Part shown: positions 17,713 to 26,573 of the stretch, piece after piece
How positions within the stretch are numbered: the stretch's first letter is position 1
Layout of the letters: each line of letters starts with the position of its first letter
Origin: Cytobacillus firmus
GTDB taxonomy: Bacteria > Bacillota > Bacilli > Bacillales > Cytobacillaceae
Assembly: GCF_023612095.1 (NCBI RefSeq)
Contig: NZ_CP086235.1
Span: forward strand, 3,917,501 to 3,981,500
DNA: 64,000 nt
Direction of reading: 5' to 3'
Notes under the pieces: generated by a model
What the model was told of the DNA's origin: nothing
What the model saw: only the letters and a program-made list of their open reading frames with translations
Databases searched by the model: none
Translations under genes and position numbers: made by a program

Positions 17713-17844
17713 GATAATTCCTCCAATTCTAGACTAATCCTGTATTATCTATTATGAATCGTATATTCATTTTATAAACTATTCGTATACCGCCACCCTA
17801 TTTATGACTTCCCTTTTCATTTAAGCTTCCCGGCTGGTTAAAAA

Positions 17845-17874
17845 AGGATCGGCTGTAATGAACAGCCGATCCTT
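17845..17874 (-). terminator. Terminator downstream of the ATP-grasp pseudogene
   Basis: A perfect 12-bp stem (AGGATCGGCTGT / ACAGCCGATCCT) with a 5-nt loop, followed on the minus strand by T-rich sequence. It is 10 nt past the pseudogene stop, a relic of the original gene end. Confidence 0.85.
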
Positions 17875-17884
17875 GAAATTCAAT

Positions 17885-18160
17885 TTATACAGATGCTGCT
17901 GCAGCGAATTTTTCTTCTACTGTCTTCTTTAGGAAGGCAGCTAATTCGAGCATGCCATACTTACCGGCTTTTGCTTCTGCATCCGAATTTAGTTTGTGCT
18001 TGTATTAATATCATACGTAAAAATGTCACCTTCAGCATTTCTGATAAATTCGATTCCAGCGACTTGAATATCATTCCTGGCCAGAACCTCTTTATATTTT
18101 CCAAAGTTTCGTCCTCAAAATCATCATTGATATTTTTATACTCCTGAAAGCTGTTGTTTT
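17885..18160 (-). pseudogene. Remnant of an ATP-grasp (RimK/glutathione-synthetase-like) ligase
   Basis: Only the C-terminal ~80 codons survive. One frame reads EVLARNDIQVAGIEFI...GDIFTYDINTSTN and hits TAA; shifting by one base continues as NSDAEAKAGKYGMLELAAFL to the true stop at 17885. A single missing T (TAT to TA) explains the break. A second shift lies upstream near LENIK. The motif DINTxTNYNxDAE is the conserved Mg-binding end of RimK-like alpha-glutamate ligases. The 5' two-thirds of the gene is missing. Confidence 0.8.
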
Positions 18161-18287
18161 ATTAAAAATGAAAAAACATAATACATCCAAGAGTCTTATG
18201 ACATTAGAAACAGGAATTGTTGTGAATATTTTCCTGTTTTAGAGCTAAAATACCCTTAAATATACTTTTATAAGGGTGACTCGGTAA

Positions 18288-18863
18288 ATGCCGGATAAGC
18301 GACTTGAGCAATTTGATCATATAGTGAGAATGGGGAAAGAGGGACAAGAGGCTCTAAATAAGTATTGGTTAGATTTTGAGCTTTTTACTTCATTTGAATA
18401 CTGGTTAATGGCAGGACTTCTTATAGGTCCTCTTATCTACCTATTTTTTAAAATTGATAAAAATAAAATTTTTTTCTTTGGTTTCTATGGTTACAGTATT
18501 CATGTAATATTCGGATATATTGACTTATTTGCGAAAAATTCAGGATACTTAAACTATCCTTTCCCAGTGATCCCAATGCTGCCAGGGTTAACCCTTGATT
18601 CGAGTTTCGTTCCTGTTACTTTTATGCTTGTTTACCAATGGACGATAAACCGGGAAAAGAATTACTATCTGTATATGATCATTACCTCTGCGGTTATGGC
18701 ATTTATCTTTAAGCCGGTTCTGGTCGCAATAGGGCTAATGAGGCTTTATGGAAACACAAATTATATCTATCTATTTGCTGGTTATTTAATTGTCATTACG
18801 ATAGCTAAATTTATCACGAGTGTGTTTTTGTGGACAGAGGCTAAATACAAAAAGGATAAATGA
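18288..18863 (+). CDS. CBO0543-type integral membrane protein
   Basis: A 191-residue protein with about five membrane helices; its N-terminal 30 residues are hydrophilic. The overall pattern (WLMAGLLIGPLIYL, HVIFGYIDLF, PFPVIPMLPGLTLDSSFVPVTFMLVYQW) matches the CBO0543 family found in spore-formers. No function is known. The RBS AAGGGTGA lies 6-7 nt before the ATG. Confidence 0.7.
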   Translation: MPDKRLEQFDHIVRMGKEGQEALNKYWLDFELFTSFEYWLMAGLLIGPLIYLFFKIDKNKIFFFGFYGYSIHVIFGYIDLFAKNSGYLNYPFPVIPMLPGLTLDSSFVPVTFMLVYQWTINREKNYYLYMIITSAVMAFIFKPVLVAIGLMRLYGNTNYIYLFAGYLIVITIAKFITSVFLWTEAKYKKDK

Positions 18864-18884
18864 ATTTGCATTCATCCTTTTCCT
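18851..18884 (+). terminator. Terminator overlapping the end of the CBO0543 gene
   Basis: AAAGGAT...ATCCTTT with an inner AATG/CATT pairing, followed by TCCTTTT. The left arm contains the stop codon. Confidence 0.7.
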
Positions 18885-19034
18885 TTTCGGATGTTGAAAA
18901 ATTTTTATATTTAAATAACTGCCAGGCTGAACGCAGCAGTTGTATTTTTCATTTGAGTCAAATGTACCTTGCTTTTTATTAACTGGATTTACATCTTTCT
19001 AATGTTTCATAATTTCAGCACTTTATAATTCCAC

Positions 19035-19442
19035 TCAATAATCTTCTTCACAATAAGCAAAAGACGGAAGAGTAATTAAAAAGGCTCGATCTTCGGGAAA
19101 CGATAACTTTAAAGTTTTTATTTCCTCGATACTCTTCCAGGCAATGTCATAAATCAATTGATCAGGATCCTGGATTGTTGCTTCACCTCCAATAATCTCC
19201 ACTTCAAAATATCTTACTTCCCCGCTGCAACTCATTTTATTGAAAATAGTCCGTATAACCTTCACCTCAAACCCTGTTTCTTCCCTTACCTCCCTGATAC
19301 AGCATTCCTCAAACGTTTCTCCTTCTTCTAAACCGCCTGAAGGAACAGACCAGCGTTTTGGTTCGTCTGCTGTCCCCTGCAATACCATGAGGACCTTATC
19401 CCCTCTAATGCAAACTCCCGCCGAACCAAGCCACTTATGCAT
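19035..19442 (-). CDS. NUDIX hydrolase
   Basis: A 135-residue NUDIX protein with a canonical box: GGLEEGETFEEC then REVREETGF. The catalytic metal-binding glutamates are all present. It should hydrolyse a nucleoside diphosphate derivative; the substrate is unknown. AGAGGGTG precedes the ATG. The next gene upstream, a 128-residue protein, ends 34 nt away, so they may share a transcript. Confidence 0.85.
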   Translation of the reverse strand: MHKWLGSAGVCIRGDKVLMVLQGTADEPKRWSVPSGGLEEGETFEECCIREVREETGFEVKVIRTIFNKMSCSGEVRYFEVEIIGGEATIQDPDQLIYDIAWKSIEEIKTLKLSFPEDRAFLITLPSFAYCEEDY

Positions 19443-19475
19443 TTTAACACCCTCTTATCTCTTACTTTAAATAAA

Positions 19476-19862
19476 CTATTCAACACCTTTAGTGCTATTC
19501 CTTTCATAAAAATCCTCAAGCGCTTCCCCAGCCAGCTCTAACGCTTTTATTCTTCTTTCCAAAAGCGTCCTCTGGGGACTTCCCTCTTTTAACTTGGCAT
19601 AAGCGCTCTCTATTGAAGGCATTAAACCAATAAGAACTTTGCGGGCTTCAGCTAACTCCTCTCTGGTATAAGGATGGAGTTTCTGATCCCATACATTCTC
19701 CAGGACAGCTAAGCCGATGCAGCATGCTTTGTGCCGCTTTTCTACCAGGGTAGTATTGGCACCTTTCTCAGTCATCTGAGTCAGGGCCTTTTCGAGTTTA
19801 CCGATTGTCGATTGGAAAGATTTGATGGATTCCAATTTAACTGCATTTGAAACGTTTACCAT
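19476..19862 (-). CDS. Helical hypothetical protein (128 aa)
   Basis: A soluble, mostly alpha-helical protein rich in Glu, Lys, Ala and Leu. It contains an inner repeat-like pair: VEKRHKACCIGLAVLENV and LERRIKALELAGEALEDF share the pattern xE+R+KAxxxxxxxLExx. This suggests an internally duplicated helical hairpin. I do not recognise a family. It lies directly upstream of a NUDIX gene. Confidence 0.6.
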   Translation of the reverse strand: MVNVSNAVKLESIKSFQSTIGKLEKALTQMTEKGANTTLVEKRHKACCIGLAVLENVWDQKLHPYTREELAEARKVLIGLMPSIESAYAKLKEGSPQRTLLERRIKALELAGEALEDFYERNSTKGVE

Positions 19863-19914
19863 GATAAAGGCTGTCCTCTCTTCATTTTGTTATAGTTTAT
19901 AAGTGTTAATCATT

Positions 19915-20970
19915 CTATGTTCTATTAGAAAGCATTGCACTAAGCAAATATTCAGCATCCTGCCCAACTCCACAAATCAATGCGGATCCTCGCTGATATT
20001 GCCAAGGTAAACCAATAAAATAAAGCCCCTTTATTTCAGTAACCCCCCTTTTATGTATGGGTTTTCCTTCACCAGAGACCACACCCTCTATATGAATCCA
20101 ATCGTATGAGGGAACAAAACCAGTAGACCATATGATACTTTCGAAATTCCTCTGAGTCCCATCTCCAAAGAGAACTTCTGTATCACTGACCTGTATAACT
20201 TTCGGCTTTACATCAACCTTCTTATTCTGAATGAGTGTTTTCAGCTCTTTTCCAAAAATCCGGTCCTTTTGTTTCTGAAACCAGCTGCCTTTCATCGTAT
20301 CTTTCCCTGCAAACAGCAGCCCGATTTTTTCCAGCCAATAAAAAATGCTTTTCCCCAGTATTGTTAAGGGGAAAAATTTCATGCGATGGCCAACAGCTAT
20401 TGTGACTTTCCTCTCTTTGGCTAACTCCACAGCAAGCTGCGCACCTGAATTGCCGCCGCCTACGATCAATACCTCACCGTCTGGCACTTCTTCCGATGAT
20501 CGATATTCTGAAGAGTGAAGCTGGAAAGCACCTGTTCCCTCTTTAATAACAGGAGGTATATAAGATTTTTGAAAGGCACCAGCTGCGATGATAACTTGTT
20601 GAGCTTTAAGGCTACCGTTAGTAGTCTCTATAATAAACGAGCCAGCTGGCAGCTTATTAAACTGAGTGACGTTCGTATCCAGCATGACCGGAAGAGCAAA
20701 ATACTTCACATAGTCATTCAGATAATCCGCCATGTCATCCTTCGTCGGAAAATCCTCTGATGGACCTCTCATTTGCAGTCCGGGCAGACTGCTATATTGG
20801 CGCGGAGTAAATAAAACAAGGGAGTTGTATCTTTGTCTCCAGGAATCCCCCACGTTGCCGTTTTTTTCTATTATCACAAAGGATAGCTTCTCTTTTTTCA
20901 AAAAATATCCCATCGCTAACCCGGCCTGACCACCGCCAATAATGACAGCTTCATATTTTTTCACGGCCAT
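19915..20970 (-). CDS. FAD/NAD(P)-dependent oxidoreductase (flavin monooxygenase-like, CzcO/YpdA type)
   Basis: A flavoprotein of about 351 residues. GGGQAG near the N-terminus is the FAD Rossmann loop; GGGNSG in the middle is the NAD(P)H loop; WSTGFVPSYDW near the C-terminus is the ATG-type FAD motif. This two-dinucleotide layout matches flavin-containing monooxygenase-like proteins annotated CzcO or K+ transport flavoproteins. Starts at ATG 20970 or GTG 20964 are both possible; GGGGAG suits the GTG better. An inverted repeat lies just upstream, so a dedicated regulator is likely. Confidence 0.82.
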   Translation of the reverse strand: MAVKKYEAVIIGGGQAGLAMGYFLKKEKLSFVIIEKNGNVGDSWRQRYNSLVLFTPRQYSSLPGLQMRGPSEDFPTKDDMADYLNDYVKYFALPVMLDTNVTQFNKLPAGSFIIETTNGSLKAQQVIIAAGAFQKSYIPPVIKEGTGAFQLHSSEYRSSEEVPDGEVLIVGGGNSGAQLAVELAKERKVTIAVGHRMKFFPLTILGKSIFYWLEKIGLLFAGKDTMKGSWFQKQKDRIFGKELKTLIQNKKVDVKPKVIQVSDTEVLFGDGTQRNFESIIWSTGFVPSYDWIHIEGVVSGEGKPIHKRGVTEIKGLYFIGLPWQYQRGSALICGVGQDAEYLLSAMLSNRT

Positions 20971-20985
20971 CGCTCCCCGCATTAC

Positions 20986-21005
20986 ATTCAAATATACATT
21001 TGAAT
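20986..21005. promoter_or_regulatory. Perfect inverted repeat upstream of the flavin oxidoreductase
   Basis: ATTCAAAT-ATAC-ATTTGAAT is a perfect 8-bp inverted repeat with a 4-nt spacer. It lies about 16 nt upstream of the start region. The ATTCAAATATACATTTGAAT shape resembles ArsR/SmtB-type operators, but no adjacent regulator is present. Confidence 0.55.
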
Positions 21006-21050
21006 ATAATTATACATAATAACCAGAAAAAGGAATACAATTTCTCCAAA

Positions 21051-21076
21051 AAAAAGAGCCGCCCAATGGCAGCCCG
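21051..21076 (-). terminator. Terminator after cueP
   Basis: On the minus strand GGCTGCC-ATT-GGGCGGCTC forms a stem followed by T8. A second perfect hairpin (GCAGGT-AATA-ACCTGC) sits between it and the cueP stop codon. Confidence 0.75.
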
Positions 21077-21106
21077 ATAGCAGGTAATAACCTGCAGCAG
21101 ATCCTT

Positions 21107-21634
21107 TTATGTTAATTGCATCGTGGTTATGCAGGTAGCATCATCCTCAAAAGTGGAAATTTCTGATTCTGATGCTTTTCCATCATGCTTAATCTTTATT
21201 TGATAGGTTTTGTCTCTTGGAAGCCATAGATCGAAAAACCCATTAGCCTGAGTTTTGACCTTATCATCCAAAATCACATTGCCTTTTGAATCCTCAATAT
21301 ATACATCAAACTCTTTTTCAGCCAGTTCACCTTGACAACCTGTCAAGCTATGATTCGTTCAAGGGTGGGTTTCATTAGCGTAAGGCGCAATCGATACGAA
21401 AAACTCTTCTTCCGGCAGATCATAGGATAATTCCTCTCCGTCCGCTTCTTTAACGATCAGCTGCTCTGAGGTAATGGAGGCAGATCCGGTCTTTATGTTT
21501 CCAACGCTGTAATCGTTCACTAATGCTTTGATGTCTTCAGTCTCTGAAGCAGCATCTTCTTTGGAGTCTGCTTGTCCACAGCCAGCTAATGCAATTGAAA
21601 TCAGTGAAGCAGCGAGAACCAATTTGATCTTCAT
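21107..21634 (-). CDS. cueP: CueP family copper-binding lipoprotein with an in-frame UGA at a conserved Cys
   Basis: The full frame is 175 codons. A lipoprotein signal ends in LAGC (Cys19), so the protein is exported and membrane-anchored. Codon 92, in ETHP-(UGA)-TNHSLTGCQGE, is UGA; the next Cys is 100 and the last, in ATCITT, is 168. The spacings 8 and 68 match the three conserved copper-ligand cysteines of enterobacterial CueP (96, 104, 172 as I recall), so UGA replaces the first. The downstream frame is undamaged to its natural end. Eleven nt after UGA a 17-nt hairpin begins. It is a candidate selenoprotein or a fresh nonsense allele. ATG 21634 is used; GTG 21643 is possible. Confidence 0.75.
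21331..21347 (-). promoter_or_regulatory. SECIS-like stem-loop in cueP
   Basis: The sequence CTTGACA-GGT-TGTCAAG (minus strand) is a perfect 7-bp stem with a GGU loop. Exactly 11 nt separate it from the UGA codon at 21359-21361. The minimal Escherichia coli fdhF element also has a 17-nt upper stem-loop, 11 nt after UGA, with GGU in its loop. Function here is inferred only. Confidence 0.5.
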
Positions 21635-21737
21635 CGTTTTCACATCCTTATTCTTTCTTCATCTCTAACTATACCAAAGTACTATAGCAAATAAATATGA
21701 ACAATTTATGAAAGCTTGTCTGACAGTATAGAAAAAA

Positions 21738-21764
21738 AGGCACGCTTCTATTGCGAGCCTTTCC
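21738..21764 (-). terminator. Terminator after the iron ABC transporter operon
   Basis: AAAGGCTCGC pairs with GCGTGCCTTT (one mismatch) on the minus strand, followed by TTTTC, just after the ATPase stop codon. Confidence 0.8.
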
Positions 21765-21767
21765 GAA

Positions 21768-22466
21768 CTACCTTACAAATGTAAGTTTACTTCCTTTTCC
21801 AGGAGCTTCACATGGTGTTCCTTCCGCTTTTCCAAATACGATGCTTCGGCCGCAAATGGCTTCGACATCTTCCTTATCATGCGTCACCATAATACAGGTC
21901 ATGTTTGCCTTTTTCAGTATCATCAGAAGTTCATCCCTGATGGATCCCTTTAAGTTTGCATCCAAATTGCTGAATGGCTCATCCATCAGCAGCAGCTTAG
22001 GCTTGGGAGCCAGAGCCCTTGCCAGAGCAATCCGCTGCTGCTGACCGCCGCTTAGCTCATGCGGATATCGTTTCTCAAACTCTGTCATCTGGACAAGCTC
22101 AAGCATCTCCCTGACACGAGGATATCTTTCTTTCCTAGGCAGACGCGACAAACCGAATAAAAGATTATCTTTTACTGACATATGAGGGAAAAGGGCATAA
22201 TCCTGGAATACCATGCCCACCCCGCGGTTTTCCGGCTGTACAAACGTCTTCTCTCCGGCTGCTTCTGTCCCTGCGATTTCAATGCTTCCCGACCTCGGAA
22301 TTTCAAGCCCGGAAATCAATCTGAGCAGCGTGCTTTTACCGCTGCCGCTCTGTCCGAGTATGCCAACGATTTCCCCCTCGTCCACACTAAAAGAGAAATT
22401 CTCAATTACAGGAACACGGGCTTTTGGGAACGAAAATGTCAGATTTTGAATGGTAAGGATGTTCAT
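21768..22466 (-). CDS. Ferric iron ABC transporter ATP-binding protein (FbpC/FutC-like)
   Basis: A 232-residue ABC ATPase. Walker A is GQSGSGKST, the signature is LSGGQQQRIALARAL, Walker B is LLLMDEPFSNLD, and the H-loop is THD. It is about 110 residues shorter than typical FbpC because the C-terminal TOBE-type regulatory domain is absent. It powers import through the permease encoded upstream, whose stop overlaps its start by 4 nt (ATGA). It is the last gene of the Fur-box operon. Confidence 0.88.
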   Translation of the reverse strand: MNILTIQNLTFSFPKARVPVIENFSFSVDEGEIVGILGQSGSGKSTLLRLISGLEIPRSGSIEIAGTEAAGEKTFVQPENRGVGMVFQDYALFPHMSVKDNLLFGLSRLPRKERYPRVREMLELVQMTEFEKRYPHELSGGQQQRIALARALAPKPKLLLMDEPFSNLDANLKGSIRDELLMILKKANMTCIMVTHDKEDVEAICGRSIVFGKAEGTPCEAPGKGSKLTFVR

Positions 22467-24109
22467 TTCTTCACCTTCTTATCAATCATTTGGAACACCG
22501 CTACAGATAAAACACTTATGAGGATAATCATGAGAGACGGAATGGCTGCTTCATGAATCATCTCATCTTTTGCGTATTGATAGGTCTTCGTAGCAAGGGT
22601 ATCAAAGTTAAACGGCCTGAGCAGCAAAGCTAAAGGCAATTCCTTAATAATCTCTACAAATGTTAAAATAAACCCGCTTAATAAAGCGCCCTTGATCAGC
22701 GGCAAATCCACCTTAAAAAAGGTTTTGGTGACGCCGAACCCAAGCATCCTGGAGGCTTCTGTATATTTCGGCCCGATTTTCTCAAACCCGATTTCAACAG
22801 CATTATAGCCTGTTGCCATAAATCGGATCGTATAGCCAATCACCAGCATAGCCAGAGATAAACTTAAGATAAGAGGAGCTTTTCCCCATCCCATGTAAGC
22901 ATAAAATGGCGCAAGCAAAGAATCAAGTTCTATAAATAACGCCAGGATCCCAATCGCAATAATCGCCCCGGGAATCGAATAGCCGGCTGTTGCCAGTTTG
23001 GATAAAACATAGGCTCCGTTCGAATGCGACCTCGTTACATTGGCGATAATCACAGCAAATAAAAGAATCAGCGCCGTGGAGATCATTCCAACAAAAACAG
23101 TCTGGTTTAACAGGGTAAAGAACGTATCGTTCCATACCTTTGCGAAGGTCAGCCTGGTCCATGCCAGCAGCTGTACCACGGGTATAAAGAACCCGAGCAG
23201 GAAGATGGCCGAACAATAGCTGAACACCGCTGCTGCCTGAAGCCCCTTTAGCTTTTTGCGGACCAGGGGTCTTGGTTTGCTGCTGATATTATAGCGTCTC
23301 CCCTGCCTGAGCAATTTTTCTATAAAAAATAATCCAACGATAATGACCATTAGCCATGCCGCCAGCCTCATGGCTGAATCTGCATCATACATGCCAAACC
23401 ATGTCTGGAAGATGGCTGTCGTAATCGTATGGATGCCAAAATAGCTTGTTACTCCGTAATCACTTAAGACTTCATAAATGACAAGCACCGCACCGGCCAC
23501 GATTGCCGGCCTGGAGAGCGGGAGGACAATTCTTACAAAAATCGAAAAAGGCTTTCGTCCCAGCAGCCTTGCATTTTCAAGGAAAGAAGAGCTCTGGTTT
23601 TCAAGAAAAGCTCGGCAGATAATGTATACATACGGAAAAAGAAAGATCGTAAATATAAATACGGCCCCTCTCAGGGAGGAGATTGACAGCCATTCCGGAT
23701 TGATCTGATAATCGAACTTGTTCCTTAATGTAACCTGTACGACCCCTGTGTAGCTTAACATCGTCCGATAGGTGTAAGCAGCGATATAGGGAGGAATGGC
23801 CAGCGGGAGAATAAGCCCCCAGCTAAAAAAGCGCCTCAGCGGGAAATCGTATGCGGCAACGAGCCAGGCCAGGCTTACCCCTAATATGGCTGTAAATAGC
23901 CCTGTCAGCACTACGAGAATAATCGAATTGGCAGCATAAGTTTTTAATAGATATTCCCTAATCTGAAACCAGTTTTCATTCGGTTCCTGGAAAATAGAAA
24001 AAAAGATAAACAAGATGGGCAGCAAAATTATTGCCGCCCCAATCAAGCTTACCAGCCACCATCCGTTAAAATCTTTTCGAAAAAAATGTTTAACAGATTC
24101 TGTATTCAT
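22463..24109 (-). CDS. Ferric iron ABC transporter permease (FbpB-like, fused two-domain)
   Basis: A 548-residue permease with about 12 membrane helices in two homologous halves, each with an EAA-type loop that contacts the ATPase: ENARLLGRKPFSIFVRIVLP in the first and EASRMLGFGVTKTFFKVDLP in the second. This fused layout is that of FbpB/SfuB-type iron(III) permeases. It starts 2 nt before the stop of the binding-protein gene region and overlaps the ATPase gene by 4 nt, a tight operon. Confidence 0.9.
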   Translation of the reverse strand: MNTESVKHFFRKDFNGWWLVSLIGAAIILLPILFIFFSIFQEPNENWFQIREYLLKTYAANSIILVVLTGLFTAILGVSLAWLVAAYDFPLRRFFSWGLILPLAIPPYIAAYTYRTMLSYTGVVQVTLRNKFDYQINPEWLSISSLRGAVFIFTIFLFPYVYIICRAFLENQSSSFLENARLLGRKPFSIFVRIVLPLSRPAIVAGAVLVIYEVLSDYGVTSYFGIHTITTAIFQTWFGMYDADSAMRLAAWLMVIIVGLFFIEKLLRQGRRYNISSKPRPLVRKKLKGLQAAAVFSYCSAIFLLGFFIPVVQLLAWTRLTFAKVWNDTFFTLLNQTVFVGMISTALILLFAVIIANVTRSHSNGAYVLSKLATAGYSIPGAIIAIGILALFIELDSLLAPFYAYMGWGKAPLILSLSLAMLVIGYTIRFMATGYNAVEIGFEKIGPKYTEASRMLGFGVTKTFFKVDLPLIKGALLSGFILTFVEIIKELPLALLLRPFNFDTLATKTYQYAKDEMIHEAAIPSLMIILISVLSVAVFQMIDKKVKK

Positions 24110-24111
24110 GT

Positions 24112-25190
24112 TTATTTCCAGCCTGTTTTATTGAAAATCTCAATGGCTTTTTGGTTATGCTTTCCTAAAGTATCAAAGTCAAGCTCCTGCATTTTAAAGT
24201 CGCCCCATGACTTCAGGATTTCAGGCTTTTCTGCGTCAGGGTTAACAGGGAACTCATAGTTGTTCGCTGATAAATATTCCTGAGCTTCTTTTCCAGTCAT
24301 GTATTCGATTAGTTTCGTTGCATTTTCAGGGTTTTTGCTGTGCTTCGTTAATCCAATTCCGCTAATGTTAACATGTGTGCCGTTTGTTTCCTGGTTAGGG
24401 AAGAATACACCCAGGCCTTCTGCCACTTTCACTTCTTCAGGGTCTGATGAATTGGCAAGCAATCCTACATAGTACGTATTCATAATCCCTACATCACCAA
24501 TGCCGGCTGCAATAGCCTTCGCCTGGTCGCGGTCACCGCCATCCGGCTGGCGCGCGAAGTTTTTCACAATGCCTTCAGACCATTCTTCAGCCGCTTTTTC
24601 ACCATTTAATTCAATGAAAGATGCAAGCAAAGACTGGTTGTAAAGGCTTGTTGAAGAACGCGCAAGCACTTTGCCCTTCCACTTATCACTTGTTAAATCT
24701 TCATAAGTTGATAATTGATCCGTGGAAACTCTATCCTTTGAATACACGATAACACGTGCTCTGGTCGCCATTCCAATCCACTTGTTTTCCTTATCACGCA
24801 GGTTCTCAGGAACATTTTCACTGATCACGTCAGATTCAACCGGCTGCAGAATATCATTATCCTTCGCGTGTGCAAGGACACCGCCATCCACTGTAATAAA
24901 TAAGTCGGCTTCCGTGCTTTCGCCTTCACGCTTCAGGCGCTCAATCAGCTCTTCCGCTTCCCCTTTAACAACATTGACCTTAATGCCTGTATCTTCTGTG
25001 AAATCTTTGTATACTTGTTCATCTGCTTCATAATGTCTGGCAGTATAGACATTGACCACCTGCTCTTCCTTCTTGGAAGCGGTGTCTTTTTCTTTGTCAC
25101 CTTCTGATGTGCCTTCTCCCCGCACCCGGCAAGAGCCAGAGTTAAAGCTGTTGTTGCAATAAAAGGCTTTAGTAATTTTGATAAGTTCAT
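24112..25190 (-). pseudogene. Ferric iron ABC transporter substrate-binding lipoprotein, frameshifted at the lipobox
   Basis: The signal peptide MNLSKLLKPFIATTALTLAL and lipobox AGC (Cys23) lie in one frame, starting at the ATG 25190 (SD AAGGTGG). The mature FbpA/FutA-type domain (VVNVYTARHYEADEQVYKDF onward, with the tyrosine-rich iron site NTYYVG) is in another. Adding one G to the G4 run at 25118-25121 restores CGGEGTSEGD and a ~360-residue protein. This is therefore a 1-nt deletion in a homopolymer or a sequencing error. If real, iron capture by this system is lost. Confidence 0.8.
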
Positions 25191-25224
25191 GTTTTCTTTC
25201 CACCTTTATATATGTATTTGAAAA

Positions 25225-25239
25225 TGAGAATTATTATCA
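25225..25239. promoter_or_regulatory. Fur box of the iron ABC transporter operon
   Basis: TGAGAATTATTATCA matches the 7-1-7 Bacillus Fur consensus TGATAATnATTATCA at all but one position. It lies 35-49 nt upstream of the binding-protein start codon, so iron repression of the whole operon is expected. Confidence 0.85.
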
Positions 25240-25355
25240 CTAAACTTATTCTACCTATCATCCTTCATTTCGTCAACATTCTTTTGCCATGAAAATACTA
25301 AATTCGTCAAATGAAATGTTTTTATTTTGATTAAGCGCTATAAATCTATGTAAAA

Positions 25356-25393
25356 AGCAGCAAGATCCTGATGCGTATCAGGATCTTGCTGCT
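25356..25393 (-). terminator. Terminator of the persulfide operon
   Basis: A perfect 17-bp stem (AGCAGCAAGATCCTGAT / ATCAGGATCTTGCTGCT) with a GCGT loop; on the minus strand it runs into TTTTTA. Confidence 0.9.
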
Positions 25394-25418
25394 ATAACAC
25401 TTCCGGAACCTCTAGTTT

Positions 25419-26552
25419 CTACCTGACCGCACACCGGTTTGGACCAATTTCCATTTCACGCTGTTCTTCTGCCTCTGGTGAGATTTTGCCCATATTCGTT
25501 TCCCGGATTTGCTGATAGGAATTCGGCTGCGGTGGAAGATTCTCCGTAACGGTTCTGCGGAACTCCTCCTCGCTGTCGATCTTTAAGCCATGATTCTGCT
25601 TGTACAGCACCCCGAGCTTTTCCGAAATGCTTCCATCCTCATTCATTTCATCTGAAATCATAAAATGGGCTGGCAACACAAGCAGGTCGTCGGTAAGTTC
25701 TTTATATCTTGTGTATAGGGTAGTCCGCAGGTCCTTTACCCAATCTCCTGCTTTTCCGGCCAGATCAGGACGGCCAATCGAATCAATGAACAGAATATCG
25801 CCAGTGAGCAAATATTGGCCATCGACTACAAATGATGTACTGCCGATGGTATGGCCCGGCGAATATACTGCCTTTATGACTGTATCTCCTACCTGATAGT
25901 TATCGCCGTCATGAATGTGATTGTACTCAAACTGGACCTCTTCCGCATCCTTTGGAGGCAGATAATAACCCGCTCCAAACTTTTCAGCGAGCTTTCTTCC
26001 GCCTGAAATATGATCTGCATGCAAATGGGTATCAAGGATATGGGTGATGGTTATCTCTTTTTGCCTAATAAAATCCTCATATGGACCTGACATCCGGTTC
26101 GCATCAATCAATGCTCCCTTGCCATTGGACTCTATCAGGTACGATAAACAACCCTTTCCAATCCGGACAAATTGATAAATGGATCCGCCTTGTTTCAAAT
26201 CCCCAATTTTAATGGGCTCGAGATGTTCACTCCATGCTTTCATTCCGCCCTCAATGGAATATACATTAGGAAAACCTGCTTCCGCTACCTGTCCGGCAAC
26301 AAACTCTGATGAGCCACCCTTGGCGCAAACAACAAAAATTTCCTTATCTTTAGGCAGCTTGTCCTGGATGGATTCCACTCCCTCAAGCAAATCAAAATAC
26401 GGGGCGTTAATGATATGGACGTTTTTTCCTTCAATCTTCCAATCATCAAAGTCATCCGTATTTCGCACATCCAGAATAAATGTTTCTTCATGATCCAGAA
26501 TTTTTCTGGTTAATTCCTTTACAGTGATTGTCTTAACATGATTCTCAGCCAT
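25419..26552 (-). CDS. Rhodanese-persulfide dioxygenase fusion (MBL-fold, ETHE1/CstB-like)
   Basis: A 377-residue two-domain enzyme. The N-terminal rhodanese (~10-115) has the active-site loop CAKGGSS. The C-terminal metallo-beta-lactamase domain (~125-330) has [22 protein letters not shown] and [14 protein letters not shown], the iron site of persulfide dioxygenases. It should oxidise protein or low-molecular-weight persulfides to sulfite. The rhodanese precedes the dioxygenase, the reverse of CstB. The ATG 26552 has AGAGGTG 6 nt upstream. It is the last gene of a three-gene sulfur operon. Confidence 0.88.
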   Translation of the reverse strand: MAENHVKTITVKELTRKILDHEETFILDVRNTDDFDDWKIEGKNVHIINAPYFDLLEGVESIQDKLPKDKEIFVVCAKGGSSEFVAGQVAEAGFPNVYSIEGGMKAWSEHLEPIKIGDLKQGGSIYQFVRIGKGCLSYLIESNGKGALIDANRMSGPYEDFIRQKEITITHILDTHLHADHISGGRKLAEKFGAGYYLPPKDAEEVQFEYNHIHDGDNYQVGDTVIKAVYSPGHTIGSTSFVVDGQYLLTGDILFIDSIGRPDLAGKAGDWVKDLRTTLYTRYKELTDDLLVLPAHFMISDEMNEDGSISEKLGVLYKQNHGLKIDSEEEFRRTVTENLPPQPNSYQQIRETNMGKISPEAEEQREMEIGPNRCAVR

Positions 26553-26573
26553 TTTTTTCACCTCTTTGCGGGA

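Noticed and set aside
21107..21643. Two separate genes of 79 and 94 residues in place of cueP
   Set aside because: Both halves are in the same frame, separated only by UGA and four sense codons, and together give a full-length CueP. The TTG of the second half has no ribosome binding site.
24945..25190. An independent 81-residue protein carrying the iron-binding signal peptide
   Set aside because: Its residues after the lipobox make no recognisable domain; it is the 5' part of the frameshifted binding protein.
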